10,540 nt of DNA, taken from NCBI GenBank assembly GCA_022736535.1, contig DZCT01000115.1, forward strand, positions 1,903 through 12,442, read 5' to 3'. Under the pieces are notes generated by a model. That model had not been told where the DNA came from and searched no databases. It saw only the letters and a program-made list of their open reading frames with translations. Position numbers and translations under genes: made by a program. Of the stretch, positions 1 through 6,891 are shown in pieces. The DNA comes from Desulfatirhabdium butyrativorans. GTDB taxonomy: Bacteria > Desulfobacterota > Desulfobacteria > Desulfobacterales > JAIFKL01. Position 1 is the stretch's first letter. Every line of letters begins with the position of its first letter.

Positions 1-88
1 AGTTTATGACGATGAAACTTATATACAGATAATTTCAGTTTTGAAAAAAGTCAATCATAAAAAAAATGATATATCACAGAGGAAGTTG

Positions 89-307
89 ATGGATAACAAT
101 ATCACTTACACAGAACAGCTTATTCAGGAAATAAAAGCAATGCCTGAAGAATATCTGCCAAATCTCCTGAATATTGTCCGGCTTTTCCGTGAAAGCATCG
201 TGTTGAAACCGGCGGAAAGCAGTTTCCGGCAAGGCTGGAAAGAAGCTATGTCCGGAGAGACACTGCCGATTGGGGAATTGTGGACAGGTATTGATAATGA
301 TAAATAA
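89..307 (+). CDS. Small antitoxin-like protein of unknown partner (72 aa)
   Basis: Starts at ATG 89, preceded by AGAGGAAG, a good ribosome binding site. The frame is also open upstream through a TTG at 41 to the window edge, so a longer protein cannot be excluded, but the Shine-Dalgarno favours 89. The product is a soluble protein with a helical N-terminal half (residues 5-36, TYTEQLIQEIKAMPEEYLP at 6-24) and a C-terminal half with SFRQGW at 45-50 and PIGELW at 60-65. From memory, small proteins of this pattern are encoded next to RelE/ParE- or PIN-type toxins in repeat-rich bacteria. No toxin follows: the next open frame is only 12 codons. The antitoxin role is therefore an inference from size and pattern. 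It could instead be an orphan regulator. Confidence 0.6.
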   Translation: MDNNITYTEQLIQEIKAMPEEYLPNLLNIVRLFRESIVLKPAESSFRQGWKEAMSGETLPIGELWTGIDNDK

Positions 308-411
308 AAAGGCAAATCAGACAGATATTACCTAAGATCAAGTAGTTCGGATAATTAAAGAATTGTAAAAATAGAAGTTCAATTTTAAATTTTAAGACAA
401 AATTAAACAAT

Positions 412-741
412 ATGGAAAACATAAAGAAACTTATAAAGATATTTAGAGAATCTGTAAAACGATTCATAAAACCGTTCATAAAAAGCTCTATCTGGTTAAT
501 ATCAGCTATCGCTTTCGGTTTATTACAGCTTTGGTTTTTAGGACTGAGAAATACTTTGGTAAAAGTGCCTTTTCCTTATGAGGAAATATTAATTGAAGGA
601 GGGTTATTATTTTTTTCAGGTACGGTAGTCACCTCAATAACAGCGGATTACTACCTTTCTAAAATTCCAGTTGACTCAAGATTAGTTTCCGGTTTTTTAT
701 TTTACTTTTTTCCGCTGTTAGTTGTCGTTATAAGTTCCTGA
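412..741 (+). CDS. Small multi-pass membrane protein, frame interrupted by in-frame TGA
   Basis: Encodes 109 residues to the first stop. A basic, helical N-terminus (residues 1-24) precedes hydrophobic segments at about 25-45, 59-78 and 91-109. I do not recognise the family. There is no clear Shine-Dalgarno before ATG 412, and the upstream DNA is very AT-rich. The third hydrophobic segment runs straight into the TGA at 739-741. The same frame then stays open for 45 more sense codons and supplies another membrane helix, ending at a second TGA (877-879) just before the ribosome binding site of the receiver gene at 904. The ancestral gene was therefore probably 412-879 (about 155 codons). Explanations are a recent nonsense mutation, a sequencing error or recoding of TGA. 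Its proximity to the membrane-anchored receiver suggests a shared membrane role. Confidence 0.6.
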   Translation: MENIKKLIKIFRESVKRFIKPFIKSSIWLISAIAFGLLQLWFLGLRNTLVKVPFPYEEILIEGGLLFFSGTVVTSITADYYLSKIPVDSRLVSGFLFYFFPLLVVVISS

Positions 742-747
742 ATTTAT

Positions 748-773
748 GTTGTTTGTTTCGGTAAAACATCAAC
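748..773 (+). other. SECIS-like hairpin after the in-frame TGA
   Basis: GTTG (748-751) pairs with CAAC (770-773). An asymmetric internal loop (TT 752-753 opposite T769) follows, then TGTTT (754-758) pairs with AAACA (764-768) around a five-base loop, CGGTA (759-763). Eighteen bases separate the TGA from the first loop G. Known bacterial SECIS elements have a short upper stem, an unpaired U below it, a G among the first loop bases and a loop roughly 16-37 nt from the UGA, so the geometry fits. The stems are short and AU-rich, and such hairpins arise by chance in AT-rich DNA, so this is a hypothesis only. Confidence 0.25.
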
Positions 774-778
774 GGAAC

Positions 779-808
779 TTGACATGAACTTTTTAGCAGA
801 CATAGAGT
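779..808 (+). promoter_or_regulatory. Possible promoter for the receiver gene and pgi
   Basis: A perfect TTGACA -35 box (779-784) is followed 18 bases later by TAGAGT (803-808), a four-of-six match to the -10 consensus. It sits inside the downstream half of the interrupted membrane-protein frame, about 95 bases before ATG 904. It could drive the receiver gene and pgi independently of the gene upstream. The weak -10 box keeps confidence low. Confidence 0.3.
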
Positions 809-903
809 TGATTATATTTGTTCTGACGATAATTTATGCCTTTGTTGCTAAAACAATTCTCTTCTATTTAGAAAACTGATTCATTCTTTTTAAGGAGAAA
901 AAA

Positions 904-1407
904 ATGGAGCTATTTTTCAGATGGTATTTAGTGCCGATATTGGCTTTTTTTACAATTCTATTCATTTATGTTGCTATCAGATTTCTTCTGAAGAAAAAGG
1001 TGCTTATCGCTGATGATGATAAAGAGATACGGGAAAATCTGAGAACTTTTTTGGAGCAAAAGGGGCATTGGATTTATATTGCTTCTTCAATAGAGAGTGC
1101 AAGGGAAATAATAGAGAAAAAGAAACTTGACTACGCAATCATTGACTTAGTTTTTGATCCGTCGAAGCAAAATAAAGATAAGTTTGAAGGGATTAAAATT
1201 TTTAAATTTTTAAGGAACAAACAGCCTTCAGCCAAGCTTGTTATCCTTTCTGTCATCCCATTTGCGGAAACGAAGGAGCCGTTTAAGGAAGAACTGAAAG
1301 GGGAATTTGAACCTGAAAAACTGCTTAAAGAAATTGAAGAAAATTATGTCTGGAAAGCCGGTGAAAAGAACTATCTTTTAGAAGTATTAAATAAACTGGC
1401 AATATAA
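904..1407 (+). CDS. Membrane-anchored stand-alone response-regulator receiver protein
   Basis: ATG 904 is preceded by AAGGAG at good spacing. Residues 7-29 form one hydrophobic segment, probably a membrane anchor, followed by KKK and a CheY-like receiver domain (about residues 31-166). Receiver hallmarks are visible: acidic cluster D37-D38-D39 after the first strand, likely phosphoacceptor D81 (YAIID), S116 at the Thr/Ser switch position (LVILS), and K151 (VWKAG), which fits the conserved Lys near the last strand. The loop after D81 is a few residues longer than usual (FDPSKQNKDKFEG). No output or DNA-binding domain follows, so it probably works by phospho-dependent protein contacts at the membrane. 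No sensor kinase lies in the window. Anchoring a receiver by an N-terminal helix is uncommon. Short gaps link it to the membrane protein upstream and pgi downstream. Confidence 0.75.
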   Translation: MELFFRWYLVPILAFFTILFIYVAIRFLLKKKVLIADDDKEIRENLRTFLEQKGHWIYIASSIESAREIIEKKKLDYAIIDLVFDPSKQNKDKFEGIKIFKFLRNKQPSAKLVILSVIPFAETKEPFKEELKGEFEPEKLLKEIEENYVWKAGEKNYLLEVLNKLAI

Positions 1408-1434
1408 TCGTGACATATCTGAGGAGAAAAGAGA

Positions 1435-3051
1435 GTGTGCAATCACCTTTGTTCTGATAAATGGAATCAACTGAAAGAACAGGCTGAAGTTATCAACCAG
1501 CCTGAAAATCATCTGAAAAACCTGATTAAAGAAAACGCAAGACTTGAAAAATTCTCCTTAAAAGGCGGCGGGATTTTTTATGATTTCTCACGTCAGCGGT
1601 TAGACGAAAACACGCTGAAACTTCTGCTTGAGCTTGCCGAAGAACGAAAATTGAAAGCGCATTTTCAGGCAATGATGAGCGGAGAAAAGATCAACACGAC
1701 GGAAAAGCGGGCTGCGCTTCACACGGCTTCCAGAGATTTTTCAAACAACGCCGTGTTGCTTGACGGCAAAGATGTCATGCCTGAAATCAGAAAGGTGAGA
1801 GATGAGATAAAGGCATTTGCAGAAAAGATTCACTCGGGAAGAATCACCGGCTCGACCGGGAAGGCTTTCAAGCACATAGTCGTGATCGGCATCGGCGGCT
1901 CATATCTCGGCACGGAGTTTGTCTCTGAGGCATTGGGCGCATTCGCAGATAAGCAAATCCGAATCCATTACTTAGCCAATGTGGATATTCACAATTTCGG
2001 AAAAATCGCCGCCAGCATTGAGCCGGAAACGACTTTGTGGATTGTGGTTTCAAAGAGCTATACGACTGCGGAAACTTCGGCAAATACCGAACAGGCTTAC
2101 GCTTTCATGAAGTCAAAAGGCATTGATCCTGCAAAGCATGTCGTTACCGTCACGGCAAAAGACAGTCCGGGCGACGACCCTTCAAATCCGGTGCTTGCTT
2201 CGTTTTATATGTTTGACTTCATCGGCGGGCGATACAGCGTGACTTCTGCGGTGGGCGGCGTTCCGCTCAGTCTTTATCTCGGATATGAGCGATTCGAGCG
2301 ATTCCTCAAAGGCGCAGAGGAAATGGACATTCACGCCAAGACTGCACCTCCGGAGAAAAATCTTCCGCTCATTGCCGCTTTGATCGGTATCTGGAACAAC
2401 AATTTCTTGGGCTATCCGGCTCAGGCGATTATTCCTTACGCAGACCCCTTGCGGAAACTTGCGCCCCATGTGCAGCAATTGTATATGGAGAGCAACGGCA
2501 AATCTGTTACTAAACACGGCGAATTTCTTGCAGAACAAAGCGGCGTGATGATTTTCGGAGAGCCGGGAACCAACGCCCAGCACTCGTTTTTTCAGATGGC
2601 GCATCAGGGGCGTCCGTTTCCCATTGACTTTATCGGCGTCATCAATCCGCAATACACGCAATACCAGACAACATCCAAAGGCGTGAGCAATTATCAGGAA
2701 TTGTGGGCGAATCTGATTGCTCAACCCATGGCGCTGGCAATGGGAAAAGACGATGCGGATAAGTCAAAATTTTTCTCCGGAAACAGACCGTCTTCCACTA
2801 TTTTGTTAAATGACTTGTCGCCGGAAAACGTGGGCAGACTGCTCGCATTTTATGAAGCAAAGACAGTGTTTGAGGCATTTGTGTGGGGCATCAATCCCTT
2901 TGATCAGTTCGGCGTGGAACTCGGCAAAAAGCTGGCTTCCGGCATCCGCAAGGAAATGGCTGCCAAAAATCAGAACAAAGATCATTGCTTTGATCAGAGC
3001 GACGCCATTATGAAATTTTATTTGGAAACGCTCTTTTCGGGAAAGCTGTAA
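1435..3051 (+). CDS. pgi: Glucose-6-phosphate isomerase
   Basis: Cytoplasmic enzyme interconverting glucose 6-phosphate and fructose 6-phosphate in glycolysis and gluconeogenesis. The start is GTG 1435, with GAGGAG at 1421-1426 at suitable spacing. The 538 residues match the usual bacterial length of about 545. The SIS-type sugar-binding region is seen at residues 147-160 (HIVVIGIGGSYLGT) and 203-212 (IVVSKSYTTA). The first family signature is GGRYSVTSAVG (264-274). Catalytic residues by family comparison are E352 in MESNGKS, H383 in AQHSFFQ and K498 in GVELGK within the second signature. It begins 27 bp after the receiver gene and may be cotranscribed with it, although no functional link is evident. 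It converges with the helicase gene downstream. I see no disruption. Confidence 0.97.
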   Translation: MCNHLCSDKWNQLKEQAEVINQPENHLKNLIKENARLEKFSLKGGGIFYDFSRQRLDENTLKLLLELAEERKLKAHFQAMMSGEKINTTEKRAALHTASRDFSNNAVLLDGKDVMPEIRKVRDEIKAFAEKIHSGRITGSTGKAFKHIVVIGIGGSYLGTEFVSEALGAFADKQIRIHYLANVDIHNFGKIAASIEPETTLWIVVSKSYTTAETSANTEQAYAFMKSKGIDPAKHVVTVTAKDSPGDDPSNPVLASFYMFDFIGGRYSVTSAVGGVPLSLYLGYERFERFLKGAEEMDIHAKTAPPEKNLPLIAALIGIWNNNFLGYPAQAIIPYADPLRKLAPHVQQLYMESNGKSVTKHGEFLAEQSGVMIFGEPGTNAQHSFFQMAHQGRPFPIDFIGVINPQYTQYQTTSKGVSNYQELWANLIAQPMALAMGKDDADKSKFFSGNRPSSTILLNDLSPENVGRLLAFYEAKTVFEAFVWGINPFDQFGVELGKKLASGIRKEMAAKNQNKDHCFDQSDAIMKFYLETLFSGKL

Positions 3052-3060
3052 TTTTTTTGT

Positions 3061-3136
3061 TTCTCGCAAAGACGCAAAGGGCGCAAAGGGAAAGAAATTA
3101 TAAAAAATCTTTGCGGGTTTAGCGCCTTTGCGAGAA
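3061..3136. repeat. CGCAAAG palindromic repeat between converging genes
   Basis: An 11-bp perfect inverted repeat, TTCTCGCAAAG (3061-3071) and CTTTGCGAGAA (3126-3136), encloses further CGCAAAG units at 3073-3079 and 3082-3088 and an opposite CTTTGCG at 3109-3115. The whole can fold into a long imperfect hairpin. Similar CGCAAAG arrays are, from memory, dispersed in many bacterial genomes as intergenic repeats. It sits between the pgi stop (3051) and the end of the oppositely oriented helicase gene (3163), preceded by a T run at 3052-3058, so it may also help end transcription from either side. Confidence 0.75.
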
Positions 3137-3162
3137 CTTTTATAGTCTCATCCCTCTGTATT

Positions 3163-6100
3163 TCAATCTAACTTAAACAAATCAAGCTGAACCCGCTCTT
3201 CTTTTTTCCGCTTTTTTGCCTGAGATGTCTCAAAGCTTATCAGGCTTTTTTCAATATCCGAGACAAAAGGCGAAATTTCCCTTTCCGCAGATTTGCCGAA
3301 AATTATGCGCTTTTTCACATGCGTCAGGATCAGCCTGTCTTTGGCGCGAGTCATTCCCACATAAAAGAGCCTGCGCTCCTCTTCAATGTCAACTTCTCTT
3401 TCACGCCGCGAGTCGTTAGAACGGGAAGCGGACTCAGGGCGTCTGTACGGAATGAAATCTTTCTCGCAGCCTACAATAAAAACAACCGGAAATTCAAGCC
3501 CTTTGGCAGCGTGCAGGGTCATCAGCGTGACTTTTTCCGCATTGATGTCATGCACATCCGCATCGTTGTTTTGAAGCGCAATTGTCTCAAAAAAATCGGA
3601 TGTATTTGCTCCTGTCGCCTTTGCCGTGGAGAGAAGCTGCTGAAAGACTTCTTCTGTTTTGCGGTTTTCTCTTATCATCCGTGACAGACCTGTGTTTTCA
3701 ACAAGAAAGATCAGCTTTTCCTCAACAGATTTCTCCGAGATATTTTTCCTGTATTCAAAGATTGTCTCTGCAAATGAGCAAAGTTTTCGCTGCTTCTCGC
3801 TGTCCATGTCCGGAACGGGAATCCGCTTCACATTTGACAAGGCTTGATTGAGCGTAAATTTGTTCTGATAAAACCATGTCTTGAACCCATCGCATGTCTT
3901 TTTGCTCACACCGGAATCGGGCAACGCGGCAATTTTCTGAAAGTCATTGAAAATGCCGATGCCTTCTGTCATCTTGAGAAAAGAAAGCAGTTCCGCAATG
4001 CCTTTTCGAGCATATAGATGCGCTCTGTTTGCGATCTGATGCGGAATGCCAGCGCTTTCAAATATCTCCGAAATGACCTGACTCTGCGCGTGGGTTCGGT
4101 ACAGCACCGCAAAATGCGAGAATCCCCTGTCCGTCTTGATGCCGCTTTCATCGGTTTTGCCGAAGTCAATAGAGTGAAATCCGGTGCCGCCGACCATGCT
4201 TTCAATCGCTTTCCCGACGGACACCGCTTCGGACCGCTCTGCGGCAAGTTCGAGAATCGTCAAAGTTTTGAAGCCCTTAATATTTGAATAGACCCGCGTC
4301 CCGGAAGGGTTGAGGCTGTGGTTTTTGATGATGTGGTGAGAGGCTTCGAGGATGGTCTCGGCGGAACGGTAGTTTTTGCTGAGGCGAATGACTTCACTTG
4401 CGGGATAATCCTCGACAAAGCGTTGAAAATAAGCTGTATCCGAGCCTCGGAATCCGTAAATGGACTGATCCGGATCGCCGATCACGCAAATCTCCGAATC
4501 ACTCGGAGACAATGCCCTGACAATGCGGTATTGTCCCTGATTCAAATCCTGATATTCGTCCGCAAACACATATCTGAAGCGGTTCTGGTATTTTTGTCTT
4601 ATCTCATGGTTTGACTCAAGCAGCCTGACGACATTCAGAATCAGGTCTTCATAGTCATAGCAGCATTCCTGCGCGAGCAAAGCCTGATAGCGTTCATACA
4701 CCGCAGCCAGCAGCGGCGCATCGGCTTTTTCCGCCACAGCGTCAAGCGAATCCTGCGGCTGTAAGATATGCTGCTTGGCAATTGCGATGCTGTCTGAGAG
4801 AACATCGGGCTTGAGATGAACGGCAATGCCTTTTTGCTCCGCCTGCCGGATTGCCTCAGAGAGAAATGCTTTTTGCTCATCTTCGTCAATAATCGAATAT
4901 GCTCCGCCGCATTCCTCTTTGAGTATTTTGAAGCAGAGCGAGTGAAACGTAGCAGTCAGCGGCAGCGAGTATTCATCGCCGATGAGCAATTTGAGGCGGT
5001 CCCGCATTTCCCGCGCCGCCTTGTTGGTGAAAGTGACGGCAAGAATATGCTCAGGCGAGACATTCCGATGTCTGATGAGATAAGCGATTCGATGCGTCAG
5101 CGTCAGGGTTTTGCCGGCTCCGGGTCCTGCGATGATGAGCAGCGGACGCCCCTCATGCTCAACTGCCCGTAATTGCGCTTCATTCAGATGTGTTAAGATA
5201 CCCGGCAATTGACTCTCAAATGCCGGCGATGTCTCACAAACCGACTTCTCACTCTGCAAGATTGAGTCAAGCGCGGGGACATCAATCCCCCCTTGAGGGG
5301 GGCAGGGGGGTGTTTCCGGCGGAAGAAATGCCTGCGTTTCCTCCGAAGCACCCGCGCCGCCCGCAGACACCCTCCTGCCCCCCTCAAGGGGGGATTTCAC
5401 TCGACTTCCCCTTTGAAGGGGGCAGGGGGGATATTTCCCGAACAACGCCTGCTGCCCCAGCAGCCTTTCCTTTTCCGCCTGCTCGAAAACCGTTATTTTT
5501 CCGTATTCTCCGTCATATCCGGGAGAAATATGAATCTCTCCTGCCCGCATTCGTCTGATTGCCTCGGAGAGCAAAGGAATACCCGCATCATCAATGCGCT
5601 CCGGGGAGCAGTCAAGCAAAATACCCATCTCCGAACCGAGTGTCTCAAGCACAGCCTGATAATGTGCAAGAACTTTTTTAGAACCCGCTCCCACGCTGAA
5701 AATTTCCGAGAGCATTTCCGGCAGCGGGATAATATGCTGAAACGGAAGGGCTTTTTCCGGCTTTACACCTTCTGCTCTGTCAGCAAGTTCTTCCACACGA
5801 TATAACACGCCGATAGTCAACGGTTTTCCGCAGACCGGACACAAGCCCTTTTTTGACATGCTTTCACGGGGATGAAGGCAGACATTGCATTTCCGATGCC
5901 CGTCAAAGTGATATTTGCCTTCCTCCGGGTACATATCAATCGTTCCCAGACATTGATTCGGGTCGCCGGTTTTCAAAGCTGATTTTACAGCAAAATAGGA
6001 TAGTTCAGTATTGAAGATATTGGCGTTTCGTCCCAGATTCGCGGGAGAATGCGCGTCGGAATTGGAGACCAGCGTTATATTGTCCAAGCCTGAAATCCGC

Positions 6101-6723
6101 CAGTTCATGGGCGGGTCTGAGGAAAGTCCGGTTTCTGCGGCAAAAATTTCCGGCAAAAGTTCTTCAAAGCATTCCGCCAGCGAGTCAAAGCCTGATTTTG
6201 AACCCAGCACCGAAAACCAGGGCGTCCAGATATGAGCGGGAATCAGAAATGACTCGTCTGAGCAGTCGAGCAGTATTTTCAGCAGCGTTTTGGCGTCAAG
6301 CCCCAGAATGGGCCGCCCGTCGGATTTGATATTCCCGATGGCGTCCAACTTTGCATTCAGGACTGATGCGGTTTCCGCATCCGGCACAAATATGACATGG
6401 TGATTTTTGCGGGTTTTCCCGTTTTTTTTATAAATGTTGCTGATTTCACACTGCAAAATAAAACGGACTTCTCTCCGGCAGGACGGCGGAATCTGCCTGT
6501 CGCATTGTCTCGCGATATCCTCCCGCAGCCTGAAAATCCCCGGCTCCGCGGGAATGAGCTTTTCCCGTATCTCGGAGAACCATGCCGGATGCGTGAAATC
6601 GCCCGTTCCGACAAGGGTAACGCCTTTCAACTGCGCGGCGATATAGACATTTTCAAGATCAAGATTTTTCGCTGTGGCTCTTGAAAATTTGGAATGAAGA
6701 TGAATGTCTGCTATGAATCTCAT
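3163..6723 (-). CDS. EndoQ-like PHP nuclease fused to UvrD/PcrA-family helicase
   Basis: A 1186-residue DNA-repair fusion. Residues 1-417 resemble endonuclease Q, which nicks DNA 5' of deaminated bases and abasic sites. PHP metal ligands are visible as DIHLHS (6-11), GTGDFTH (39-45), CEIS (92-95), PAHIW (162-166) and SNSDAHS (220-226). A zinc site has C279, C282, C295 and C298, and the unit ends with PGYDGEYGK (401-409). Residues 418-507 are a low-complexity linker encoded partly by DNA repeats. Residues 508-1186 form a superfamily 1A 3'-5' helicase: Q motif LNEAQLRAV (513-521), Walker A GPGAGKT (533-539), Walker B DEYQD (722-726), motif III GDPDQSIYGFRG (749-760), motif IV KNYRS (783-787), motif V TLMTLHAAKGLEFP (1066-1079) and motif VI RLFYVGMTRAK (1118-1128). 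All helicase motifs look intact. The inferred role is incision beside a damaged base, then unwinding. The start codon overlaps a TAA (TAATG), and its ribosome binding site is weak. Confidence 0.9.
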   Translation of the reverse strand: MRFIADIHLHSKFSRATAKNLDLENVYIAAQLKGVTLVGTGDFTHPAWFSEIREKLIPAEPGIFRLREDIARQCDRQIPPSCRREVRFILQCEISNIYKKNGKTRKNHHVIFVPDAETASVLNAKLDAIGNIKSDGRPILGLDAKTLLKILLDCSDESFLIPAHIWTPWFSVLGSKSGFDSLAECFEELLPEIFAAETGLSSDPPMNWRISGLDNITLVSNSDAHSPANLGRNANIFNTELSYFAVKSALKTGDPNQCLGTIDMYPEEGKYHFDGHRKCNVCLHPRESMSKKGLCPVCGKPLTIGVLYRVEELADRAEGVKPEKALPFQHIIPLPEMLSEIFSVGAGSKKVLAHYQAVLETLGSEMGILLDCSPERIDDAGIPLLSEAIRRMRAGEIHISPGYDGEYGKITVFEQAEKERLLGQQALFGKYPPCPLQRGSRVKSPLEGGRRVSAGGAGASEETQAFLPPETPPCPPQGGIDVPALDSILQSEKSVCETSPAFESQLPGILTHLNEAQLRAVEHEGRPLLIIAGPGAGKTLTLTHRIAYLIRHRNVSPEHILAVTFTNKAAREMRDRLKLLIGDEYSLPLTATFHSLCFKILKEECGGAYSIIDEDEQKAFLSEAIRQAEQKGIAVHLKPDVLSDSIAIAKQHILQPQDSLDAVAEKADAPLLAAVYERYQALLAQECCYDYEDLILNVVRLLESNHEIRQKYQNRFRYVFADEYQDLNQGQYRIVRALSPSDSEICVIGDPDQSIYGFRGSDTAYFQRFVEDYPASEVIRLSKNYRSAETILEASHHIIKNHSLNPSGTRVYSNIKGFKTLTILELAAERSEAVSVGKAIESMVGGTGFHSIDFGKTDESGIKTDRGFSHFAVLYRTHAQSQVISEIFESAGIPHQIANRAHLYARKGIAELLSFLKMTEGIGIFNDFQKIAALPDSGVSKKTCDGFKTWFYQNKFTLNQALSNVKRIPVPDMDSEKQRKLCSFAETIFEYRKNISEKSVEEKLIFLVENTGLSRMIRENRKTEEVFQQLLSTAKATGANTSDFFETIALQNNDADVHDINAEKVTLMTLHAAKGLEFPVVFIVGCEKDFIPYRRPESASRSNDSRREREVDIEEERRLFYVGMTRAKDRLILTHVKKRIIFGKSAEREISPFVSDIEKSLISFETSQAKKRKKEERVQLDLFKLD
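5285..5434. repeat. Three C/G-rich palindromic repeat copies inside the helicase gene
   Basis: Copy A (5285-5313) reads ATCCCCCCTTGAGGGGGG, then CAGGGGGGTGT. Copy B (5367-5395) is the same 29-bp unit inverted, 28 of 29 bases identical to A. Copy C (5406-5434) is in A's orientation and matches about 22 of 26 bases. Each has a CCCC-TTGA-GGGG hairpin core plus a second G run. They lie in the linker between the nuclease and helicase halves and are translated without breaking the frame, giving PPCPPQGG (A), SPLEGGRR (B) and PPCPLQRG (C) on the minus strand. Units of this kind are familiar as dispersed intergenic repeats, which suggests insertion into a tolerant linker. Confidence 0.85.
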
Positions 6724-6891
6724 TATCTGCCTGAGTTATAAAGAAATTGTTCAGGCTCGGTCCCGGGAAGGACATACAAGCCCACGTTGTTGAGGACATC
6801 CACCCGGCAGCGTTTCAGAAACAGCGGACAGCTTATCAGGATAAATATGAAAAATCCGTATCCTGCCGCAGGTCCGAATTGAAAAAATCGG

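Larger units (their letters stand above)
742..879 (+). other. In-frame continuation of the membrane protein after TGA
   Basis: Directly after the TGA at 739-741 the same frame continues without a stop to TGA 877-879. It encodes IYVVCFGKTSTELD, then a hydrophobic helix (IELIIFVLTIIYAFVAKTIL, counted residues 131-150 if the TGA is one codon). A continuous hydrophobic profile across the TGA, and a natural end 24 bp before the next gene, argue that this is the 3' part of one gene and not chance. There is an in-frame ATG at 784, but no good ribosome binding site precedes it, so separate translation is unlikely. Confidence 0.55.

Noticed and set aside
1..88. Upstream gene end or longer start for the first protein (TTG at 41)
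   Set aside because: The frame is open to the window edge, but ATG 89 has a clear ribosome binding site and TTG 41 does not. The edge prevents a decision on any preceding gene.
2182..2724. Minus-strand open frame of 180 codons inside pgi
   Set aside because: It is antisense to conserved isomerase motifs on the plus strand and has no recognisable domain.
3022..3058. Possible intrinsic terminator at the end of pgi
   Set aside because: A run of T at 3052-3058 is present, but the stem before it (around CTTTTCGGGAAAG) is short, bulged and overlaps the stop codon, so I did not list it as a separate terminator.
5293..5805. Plus-strand open frames opposite the helicase gene, including one of 170 codons
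   Set aside because: All lie within the minus-strand gene, whose nuclease and helicase motifs are unambiguous. They are shadows, extended by the repeat-rich linker.
6723..6891. Minus-strand tail frame ending with TAATG at the helicase start
   Set aside because: It would suggest a coupled upstream gene, but no credible start codon exists, and without the MITE the frame meets a stop a few codons upstream.
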